From: Paenibacillus tundrae
GTDB lineage: Bacteria; Bacillota; Bacilli; Paenibacillales; Paenibacillaceae
Assembly (NCBI RefSeq): GCF_036884255.1
Contig: NZ_CP145605.1
Location: 2,046,001-2,110,000 of the forward strand
Direction: 5' to 3'
Length of the DNA: 64,000 nt
The notes beneath the pieces are model-generated. The model searched no databases. It had not been told where the DNA came from and saw only the letters and a list, made by a program, of their open reading frames with translations. The translations under genes and the position numbers were made by a program. Each line of letters starts with the position of its first letter. Positions within the stretch are counted from its first letter, which is position 1. This document shows positions 57,867 to 64,000 of the stretch, piece by piece.

Positions 57867-59267
57867 ATGGCTAAGAAATGGATGATGACTACACTGAGTG
57901 CATTGCTCGCATTGAGTTTGGCTGGATGTTCTACCAACAATGGAACGACAGCAAGCACCGGAACGGGTGGTAGTGATGGCAAAAGTACAGAAGGGAAAAC
58001 CAAGGTCATCTACTGGACGCCCGATCGCCATGATGCTGATTTTATGAAAACCAAAATTGATGAGTTTAATAAAACCAATAAGGATAATATTGAAGTGGAA
58101 ATGACCGTGATGGGTGACAATTACCCTCAAGCGGTAGATATTGCTTTTGCAAGTAAACAAGCACCGGATGTGCTGCAAGTCAATGATTTTCAGACCTATT
58201 ATCAAAAGGGATATCTAGCTCCAATTGACGGCTATATGAGCGAGGACATGAAGACTACGTTCAAAGACAGCCTAATCGATAATAAGAATACAATAGATGG
58301 AAAAATATATACTCTCCCGAATACAGGACAAGTGTGGAGACTCGTGTATAACAAAGATATTTTTCAAAAAGCCGGAATCACCAGTCCGCCTAAAACGTTG
58401 ACCGAAATGGTGGAGGATGCGAAGAAAATTACGGACGCTGGGAAAAGTGAAGGAATCTATGGCTTTGCTAGTCCGTTCAAAAGTGGAAGCGGTTTCTGGA
58501 GAGCAGCGAACACGATCGCAGGCGCCAGTAACAATTACGGCATCGATGGCTATAACTACCGTACAGGTCAATTCGATTTTGGCATGTACAAGGATGTTGC
58601 ACTTGCGCTTCGCCAAATGAGTGAGGATGGAAGTATGCTGCCAGGGGTTGAAAGTCTGGATATTGATCCGCTGAGAGCGCAGTTTGCACAAGGCAAAATT
58701 GGGATGTACATCAACCATTCCGGCGAACCAGGGGTATACAAAGATCAATTCCCTACCGAAGAGAACTGGGCTGCTGCTCCTGTGCCCACAAGTGATGGAA
58801 CGATCAAGGGTGCTTCGCAAGTTATAGGTGGTTCATATATCGGAATCAGTGCAGATTCAACGCAAAAAGAAGCGGCATGGAAGTTTATGGAGTATGTATA
58901 CAGCAAAGACCTTCAGAGTGAGTATTACGAAAAAGGCTATGGTATCTCCCTTATTCCAGCGGTATTAAGTTCAGGTAAGAAACCAAACATTCCTGGCATT
59001 GAAGGCTTCTTGCCGAAGCGCTATGATGCGATTTTCCCTGCGAATCCAGGGGTAGTAACAGAAAGCTCGCTGGAAGGAACGAAATGGACAGATGCATTTT
59101 CCATCTTTGTCTTTACCGGCGGCGATATCGATAATGTGATCAAAGATCTGGATAGCAGATACAATGCTGCGCTGGAGAAGACCAAAGCGGCAGGCTTAAC
59201 CAATATAAGCGCTGATCCTTCCTTTGATTCCTCCAAGCTTCAAGGCAAATTATCAACAGAAGAATAG
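57867..59267 (+). CDS. ABC oligosaccharide-binding lipoprotein
   Basis: A 466-residue extracellular binding protein with a lipobox (LSLAGC, Cys21) and a Ser/Thr/Gly-rich linker. The mature part is the family 1 solute-binding fold (VIYWTPDRHDADFMKTKIDEFNK, KQAPDVLQVNDFQTYYQKGYLAPID, TLPNTGQVWRLVYNKDIFQKAG in parts), ending AALEKTKAAGL. It catches the sugar and delivers it to the two permeases. It is placed after the regulators rather than first in the locus, and probably has its own promoter. Confidence 0.95.
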   Translation: MAKKWMMTTLSALLALSLAGCSTNNGTTASTGTGGSDGKSTEGKTKVIYWTPDRHDADFMKTKIDEFNKTNKDNIEVEMTVMGDNYPQAVDIAFASKQAPDVLQVNDFQTYYQKGYLAPIDGYMSEDMKTTFKDSLIDNKNTIDGKIYTLPNTGQVWRLVYNKDIFQKAGITSPPKTLTEMVEDAKKITDAGKSEGIYGFASPFKSGSGFWRAANTIAGASNNYGIDGYNYRTGQFDFGMYKDVALALRQMSEDGSMLPGVESLDIDPLRAQFAQGKIGMYINHSGEPGVYKDQFPTEENWAAAPVPTSDGTIKGASQVIGGSYIGISADSTQKEAAWKFMEYVYSKDLQSEYYEKGYGISLIPAVLSSGKKPNIPGIEGFLPKRYDAIFPANPGVVTESSLEGTKWTDAFSIFVFTGGDIDNVIKDLDSRYNAALEKTKAAGLTNISADPSFDSSKLQGKLSTEE

Positions 59268-59344
59268 CAGTAGTGATGCGTTCAATTAAGCGGCTGGGGT
59301 TCCAAGACTCTGGTCGCTAATTCCTAAGGAGAGGGGCAAGAACT

Positions 59345-59680
59345 ATGATATTGGAAAATGCAGCGATACCTGCACAAGTCATTAACGCAACGAGCTCTCG
59401 TAAAATTTTGGGTATGGGTGGAACATTGATGATGGTCGAGGTGAGCTTTGCGAAAGGCGGAATCGGTGAAGTTCACTCTCATGATCAGCATGAGCAGGTA
59501 AGCTATATCGTTAAGGGCAGTTTTGAGGTTCAAGTTGGTGAGGAGACACGCATCCTGAGGGCAGGGGATAGCTTCTATGCTGGCTATAACGTTCCGCACG
59601 GGGTCAAAGCACTGGAAGATTCCATCATTCTAGATGTGTTTACCCCTTTTCGTGAGGATTTCATTGAGGAGCCCCAATGA
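59345..59680 (+). CDS. kdgF: KdgF-like cupin, unsaturated uronate ketonisation
   Basis: A 111-residue cupin with GGAGAGGGGCAAGAACT before ATG 59345. Metal ligands are in EVHSHDQHEQVSYIVKG (His, His, Gln/Glu, near residues 43-52) and a second His in YNVPHGVKAL (about 85). The end LDVFTPFREDF matches KdgF proteins, which convert 4,5-unsaturated uronic acid monomers to the linear keto form after polysaccharide lyases act. The next gene, a lyase-fold protein, overlaps by four bases, so the two enzymes are coupled. Confidence 0.8.
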   Translation: MILENAAIPAQVINATSSRKILGMGGTLMMVEVSFAKGGIGEVHSHDQHEQVSYIVKGSFEVQVGEETRILRAGDSFYAGYNVPHGVKALEDSIILDVFTPFREDFIEEPQ

Positions 59681-61617
59681 GTGATTTCTTCCTTTCGACT
59701 GTTGAACTGCATCAGGCGGCGGACTATTATGAGCGACATTTTCCAGAGGAAGCACGAAATTCGGTGACCATTGCTAATCGTGCAATCATTAATGAATTTA
59801 TCGTTCCTTATACGAATGATCTCAGTCGATGGATTCCGATGGGAACCCCTGTAGATTGGCTTCATAATCCAACCAATGATCTGGAATTCACCTGGGGCAT
59901 GAACCGGCATTGGCATATGATTGATCTGGGCAAAGCGTATTTGATGAAAGGCAACCCCCTATATGTGTCCACCTTTATGGCTCACCTTCGAAGCTGGAGA
60001 GAGCAGAACCCAGTACCTGCTCAATTGCCTTATGATGAGGCCGTCTTTTTCCAAAAGCCGGGTCCTTGGCGTCTGCTGGAGACTGGACTGCGGGTACAGT
60101 CATGGATATCTGCCTACAAATACATGGAGGATAGTCCACTGCTGGACGCCGACTTTCAGGCAGAATTCAGGCAAGGTTTAGAGGAACACGCCGAATACTT
60201 GACCCGATACCTAGGAAGTACAGAGATTAATCATGCCATCATGCACATGCAGGGATTATTCATGATCGCGATCTTTCATCATACCCACCCAAGAGCTGCA
60301 TATTGGCGGCAGGTAGCGATGGAACGATTGGAGCTGTGTCTGCTTCACCAGATTAACTCAGAAGGAATACAAATTGAACTGACGACTCATTATCATAATG
60401 CGAGCATTGAAATGTTTGGAACACCGTATTTACTAGGGAAAATAGCGGGTCATCCTTTCTCAGCATGGTATGGTGAAAGTCTACGCAAAATGGGTGCGTT
60501 TACCGAAGCATTAATTCGGCCAGACCATCAATCAACCGGGATTGGTGACTCGGACTGGATCAGTGATGGAAGGCAGCGCTTAACCCTGCTTGGTGCCATT
60601 CTGGAGGACGATCATTGGATCGGTCGAGGGACAGAAAGCTCCGAATGTCTCTGGCTTCTCGGTGCAGATCAGTATAAACGTTGCACGCAACTTCAGGTAG
60701 CAAGTACACCTTCGTTGTCGAGCAGTGCGTTCCCACAGACAGGGTACTATGTGATGAGAGACCATCATCAATATCTCTTCTTGGATGCTGCTTCAATGGG
60801 CGGAGCACACGGGCATGCAGACGCGCTGAACATGGAGTGGATGTGGGGCAAGCAGCTTATGTTCACAGACACTGGACGTTATACGTACGAAGAAGGGGAA
60901 TGGCGACATTATTTTAAAAGCACACGAGCCCATAATACGATTACAGTGGATGGGCTAGATCAGACTCCTTACGTATCCACACAGCAATGGGGTGAGCCTG
61001 AAGCGGTAGCTACAACATTCCGTTGGGAGAGCAATGACTGCTATCATTTTGTGGATGCGTCGCATGACGGGTATACCCGCCTAGCTGATCCGGTTACACA
61101 TCGCCGCTGGATTATGTCAGGCGTAGACGTTCCTCTGCTCTTCATCGTGGATTGGCTGGATGCGGCAGAAGAGCATGTGTTAGAGCAACATTTCCACTTG
61201 CATCCAGATGCTCGTCTCACATGGGAAGGGGAAGCAGCTGACGAGCGAGTAGCTCAAATGACGTATTCAGGAACGAATACCACGCTTTCCATGCAGTGGG
61301 TCACAGCAGGTATAGCAGAACATGCATTACAGCTGACGGAGCATACAGGCTGGGTATCCGAAATATACGGCTCTAAACTTGAAACCACCGTCATTCAAGG
61401 CAAAGCTGCTTTTACAGGTTCAATCGGCATACTTACGATATGTTTGCCAGCGAATCAGCAGATCGATCAGGTAACACAGGTAACCTCGTGTAGACTTAAA
61501 CCTGAGCGGATGCAAATCGAAGTAGCATACAGGTATGGTGACGAAAGTGGGGTTATCGTTATTGATAACGACACTGTGCAATGGACGGCAGAAGAGGATT
61601 CCATTCCATCCCCATGA
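59677..61617 (+). CDS. Heparinase II/III-type polysaccharide lyase, cytoplasmic
   Basis: A 646-residue protein overlapping the KdgF-like gene. The N-terminal alpha/alpha toroid (to about 350) has N185-H186 in STEINHAIMHMQGLF and Y239 in LTTHYHNASIE. The beta-sheet domain has H378 and H380 in GGAHGHADALNMEW, and TDTGRYTYEEGEWRHYFKST (about 393-412). These match the catalytic Asn, Tyr and His of heparinase III-type lyases. There is no signal peptide, so it acts on oligosaccharides brought in by the ABC system. The exact substrate (alginate, hyaluronan, heparosan or other) is open. Confidence 0.88.
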   Translation: MSDFFLSTVELHQAADYYERHFPEEARNSVTIANRAIINEFIVPYTNDLSRWIPMGTPVDWLHNPTNDLEFTWGMNRHWHMIDLGKAYLMKGNPLYVSTFMAHLRSWREQNPVPAQLPYDEAVFFQKPGPWRLLETGLRVQSWISAYKYMEDSPLLDADFQAEFRQGLEEHAEYLTRYLGSTEINHAIMHMQGLFMIAIFHHTHPRAAYWRQVAMERLELCLLHQINSEGIQIELTTHYHNASIEMFGTPYLLGKIAGHPFSAWYGESLRKMGAFTEALIRPDHQSTGIGDSDWISDGRQRLTLLGAILEDDHWIGRGTESSECLWLLGADQYKRCTQLQVASTPSLSSSAFPQTGYYVMRDHHQYLFLDAASMGGAHGHADALNMEWMWGKQLMFTDTGRYTYEEGEWRHYFKSTRAHNTITVDGLDQTPYVSTQQWGEPEAVATTFRWESNDCYHFVDASHDGYTRLADPVTHRRWIMSGVDVPLLFIVDWLDAAEEHVLEQHFHLHPDARLTWEGEAADERVAQMTYSGTNTTLSMQWVTAGIAEHALQLTEHTGWVSEIYGSKLETTVIQGKAAFTGSIGILTICLPANQQIDQVTQVTSCRLKPERMQIEVAYRYGDESGVIVIDNDTVQWTAEEDSIPSP

Positions 61618-61643
61618 TTGAAACGAGTGGAGTTAGAACGGTG

Positions 61644-61684
61644 AGAAGGAGTGGATGTTCACGTAAGTGACATTCACTCCTTCT
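61644..61684. terminator. Bidirectional terminator
   Basis: AGAAGGAGTG and CACTCCTTCT, with inner ATGT.CAC and GTGACAT, make a long near-perfect hairpin around GTAA. It separates the lyase gene from the convergent YheC/YheD-type gene. Confidence 0.8.
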
Positions 61685-61699
61685 ACTGCATTCTAACAT

Positions 61700-62878
61700 T
61701 TATCTGGTTTTCCGGACTTTTCTCATCCGTGTACTTTTCTTCACCGTTGTTATGATGCTGCGTTCTTTTCGAGGGATGCCTGGTTTCTTATTGCGGTACA
61801 CCCACAATGCGTAAGCCAGAGGTTGAGTGATGGCTTTTTGATAGATTTCACGTTCACCAATACGAGCAAACACCTCACGCGCTGGCTTGGGATTCACCTC
61901 AAGCAGATAGATCCGACCACTCTTATCAATCGCTAAGTCTAATGCAAGCTCGCACAGATCCCCATACGTATCTTCTAGAAAGGAAGCTACATCAATGCCG
62001 AATTTCTCGGCAGTTGTATGGATCTCAATTCGCTGATCTTCATCCGATATCCATTGCTTCATCAAGCGGTTCATCGCTACCGCCTGCCCCCCGCCATGCA
62101 GATTGGACGTTACACTTTTCTCGGCTCCCATTCGTCCAGCACAACCAGTCAGTTCCCATTGTCCCTCGCCGTTCTTCTGAACAAGCATACGGTAATCATG
62201 CACACGCCCGTTGGGAAGCTGAAGCTGGATACCTTCTTGAACCAAATATTTATCTTTCATATTCCAGTGTTGGAGCAGGGAACCCAGTCGAGACAAGTGC
62301 ACTTTACGCGGTGTAATAATTCGCCTCTTCTGATCTCGTCCCTGCACCAAGACCATATTGGATTCACTTTTGATTCGTTCAATACGCAGAATGCCACGTC
62401 CACCGGTGCCATTAATCGGCTTGAGATAGATGAGAGCAGCACTTTTCAACATGCGATTCACGTCGGACATATCCTGGAACAGGATCGTTTCTGGCAGATG
62501 CTCGCGAAAGGCAGGTTTCCCAGACAGTGTCTGATGAATCGTCCACTTGTTGCGTAGTGGACGATTCAGAAAAAGGAGATGCCCGTATTTTTCACGAAAA
62601 GCAAGGAGCTGTTGAAATCGACGATTACGCTGTATCCGACAACGATCGAAGATCATATCGGGGAAAGGACGCCACTCTCTGGACCAACCCTTCTCCGAAT
62701 GAAAGACCATTGCTTCAATCTGCTTACCTCCCGGATGTACATCCGCAGGTGTGAATACATATATGTCGAGTCCCCGCTTGCGTCCTTCGAGGATCATCCT
62801 GCGATATATGCTCCGTTCTTCTAAGGCTCGGTGTTCGTTCAGGTACAACGTCATAATGCCTAGAACAGGTGAGGACAC
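61700..62878 (-). CDS. YheC/YheD-family ATP-grasp protein
   Basis: A 392-residue protein from GTG 62878, seven bases after GAAGGTGA; TTG 62884 is too close. The N-terminal part (SSPVLGIMTLYLNEHRALEER) is typical of the coat-associated YheC/YheD family. The ATP-grasp domain has AALIYLKPINGTGGRGILRIER (about 148-169), VQEGIQL, DYRMLVQKNGEGQW and a metal-binding end ALDLAIDKSGRIYLLEVNPKPAREVF (in parts). The family is found in endospore formers; the ligated substrate is not known. The C-terminal tail is very basic. Confidence 0.93.
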   Translation of the reverse strand: MSSPVLGIMTLYLNEHRALEERSIYRRMILEGRKRGLDIYVFTPADVHPGGKQIEAMVFHSEKGWSREWRPFPDMIFDRCRIQRNRRFQQLLAFREKYGHLLFLNRPLRNKWTIHQTLSGKPAFREHLPETILFQDMSDVNRMLKSAALIYLKPINGTGGRGILRIERIKSESNMVLVQGRDQKRRIITPRKVHLSRLGSLLQHWNMKDKYLVQEGIQLQLPNGRVHDYRMLVQKNGEGQWELTGCAGRMGAEKSVTSNLHGGGQAVAMNRLMKQWISDEDQRIEIHTTAEKFGIDVASFLEDTYGDLCELALDLAIDKSGRIYLLEVNPKPAREVFARIGEREIYQKAITQPLAYALWVYRNKKPGIPRKERSIITTVKKSTRMRKVRKTR

Positions 62879-62919
62879 AAACAATCACCTTCTTTAGCTT
62901 TTATTCCTTTCCAGTATGT

Positions 62920-62965
62920 CTTTCGAATAGATGTTCAAAGTGTACTTTTTGAACAACCTCTTCCA
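62920..62965. other. Dyad TGTTCAAAG...CTTTTTGAACA between coat-type genes
   Basis: TGTTCAAAG-TGTA-CTTTTTGAACA is a near-perfect inverted repeat between the two YheC/YheD-type genes. CTTTTTGAACAAC resembles the end of the MITE near 45.2 kb. It may be a MITE footprint or a weak terminator. Confidence 0.4.
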
Positions 62966-64000
62966 TTAACGTTTGGACTGACGGGCAAGATAGGCACTGT
63001 AGTGGAAAATGCGTTCCAGCGACCTGCGTCTGATCTGTGGTTCATCGAATTTCATAGGCTTTGCATTAGCTTCAAAAAACCAGATCTCGCCGAGATCATC
63101 CACCCCAAGATCCATGGACATCTCGCCAAGGGTATGCCCCGATCCACGTTCGACTTGCCTAGCAATCATCAGCGAGGTTGATTTCACCCTCTTCATTAGC
63201 GTGGTGCTTAACTCCTCACCGAAGAGCTCAGTCAACAGCTTTTCGGGATCCTCCACACTGCCTCCGCGAGGGACATGTGTCGTGATGCTGCGGGAACCGG
63301 CCAACCTCGCACCGACGCCCGTAACACTCCATTGACCTTTACTATTCTTCTGCACAAGTACCCGGAGATCGAAAGGGCGTTTGCGTGAAGATGCGAGTTC
63401 AATGCCTTGCTGCATAATGTACGGGGTATGACCCGTCTCTCTACGGATGCGAGCCCACAACTTGGCGAGTGTAGCAGTTTTGTATGTGGTGCTTTTTCTA
63501 GAACTTTGGACTTTGAGCCGATAAGGGAGCCGATCCTTCTCTTGAAACTTGAGCATCATGATGCCTTTTCCCGCTTTGCCGCTTTCGGGTTTCAAGTATA
63601 GATAAGGATAGGATTTGAGTACTGTAGCGAGTGCGGATGCACTGCGCATACGGCGAGTATAAGGTATTAGGTTTTGAGTCGATTTCGACTTCTTGAGCCA
63701 TTCAAATAGATTCCACTTGTTGAAGAAAAAAGGATTATATAACTCGATCCCAGATTCCATGCATTCAGCGATTTTACGTTGAACCGACGGTTTGCGCTCA
63801 TCCTCCCGGTTCGGTATGCGATTATACAGGACATGGGGAAGTGGGAAGGACTGTGAAGTCCATTTTCCACTTCCTTTGTTGTAGATGTAGCCCTTGACGG
63901 TGGAGCCAGCCACATTCAGATCGCGGACAGTCACGATGTAGACCACATACCCCATACTTTCTCCGGTTTGAATAATGTCTTGAAAATTTTGATGATTTCC
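62966..64000 (-). CDS. YheC/YheD-family ATP-grasp protein (5' end outside window)
   Basis: A minus-strand gene cut by the window end. The frame is open to base 64000; the 15 codons before ATG 63955 (GNHQNFQDIIQTGESMGY) already match the family, so the true start is beyond the window. The visible 344 residues include HVLYNRIPNREDER, YLYLKPESGKAGKGIMMLKF (ATP-grasp glycine loop), YIMQQGIEL, FDLRVLVQKNSKGQWSVTGVGAR and SMDLGVDDLGEIWFFEANAKPMKFDE (metal-binding, in parts). It is in tandem with its paralog. Confidence 0.92.
   Translation of the reverse strand, partial: GNHQNFQDIIQTGESMGYVVYIVTVRDLNVAGSTVKGYIYNKGSGKWTSQSFPLPHVLYNRIPNREDERKPSVQRKIAECMESGIELYNPFFFNKWNLFEWLKKSKSTQNLIPYTRRMRSASALATVLKSYPYLYLKPESGKAGKGIMMLKFQEKDRLPYRLKVQSSRKSTTYKTATLAKLWARIRRETGHTPYIMQQGIELASSRKRPFDLRVLVQKNSKGQWSVTGVGARLAGSRSITTHVPRGGSVEDPEKLLTELFGEELSTTLMKRVKSTSLMIARQVERGSGHTLGEMSMDLGVDDLGEIWFFEANAKPMKFDEPQIRRRSLERIFHYSAYLARQSKR

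Noticed and set aside
1-64000. tRNA or rRNA genes
   Set aside because: I looked for cloverleaf-type segments and conserved rRNA motifs in intergenic regions and saw none; the cotJC junction is also not a tRNA attachment site.

Overview
The window comes from a low-to-mid GC, spore-forming Firmicute, most likely Paenibacillus. The evidence is a cotJC spore-coat gene fragment, YheC/YheD-type ATP-grasp coat genes, a YesM/YesN-type two-component pair beside a sugar ABC transporter, and strong AGGAGG ribosome sites. No tRNA, rRNA or CRISPR array was seen.

About bases 1-42,490 are most of a contractile-tailed (PBSX/skin-like) prophage whose left end lies outside the window. It reads: the recT tail, a metallo-beta-lactamase-fold protein, a replication module (initiator with an internal iteron origin, helicase loader, DnaB helicase), RusA, and an ArpU late regulator. 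A 7 kb AT-rich cargo zone follows, holding nucleases, membrane proteins, a ParB-Mom DNA-modification pair and a DUF4145 protein. Then come terminase, portal, head and protease genes, capsid, connectors, sheath, tube, a frameshifted tail chaperone, tape measure, baseplate, a propeller-rich fibre, holin and amidase. The right arm carries a secreted protein, a HicAB toxin-antitoxin pair, an SRAP protein and another secreted protein.

The prophage ends against an in-frame, undamaged 3' two thirds of cotJC. This implies integration inside that sporulation gene, as in skin-type intervening elements that are excised during sporulation. This is the most interesting feature of the window.

From 42.5 to 64 kb is host chromosome. 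It holds small orphan genes, then a minus-strand four-gene operon: a TPP enzyme, a carboxymuconolactone-decarboxylase-like protein, a STAS-like protein and an atypical KAS III lacking the usual His and Asn. A 210 bp MITE with a 9 bp target duplication interrupts that operon. Next come a Gfo/Idh/MocA oxidoreductase, a chemotaxis receptor and a HAD phosphatase. A uronic-acid oligosaccharide locus follows (two ABC permeases, sensor kinase, AraC-type response regulator, binding lipoprotein, KdgF-like cupin, cytoplasmic heparinase II/III-type lyase). The window closes with two convergently placed YheC/YheD-family genes, the last one cut by the window end.
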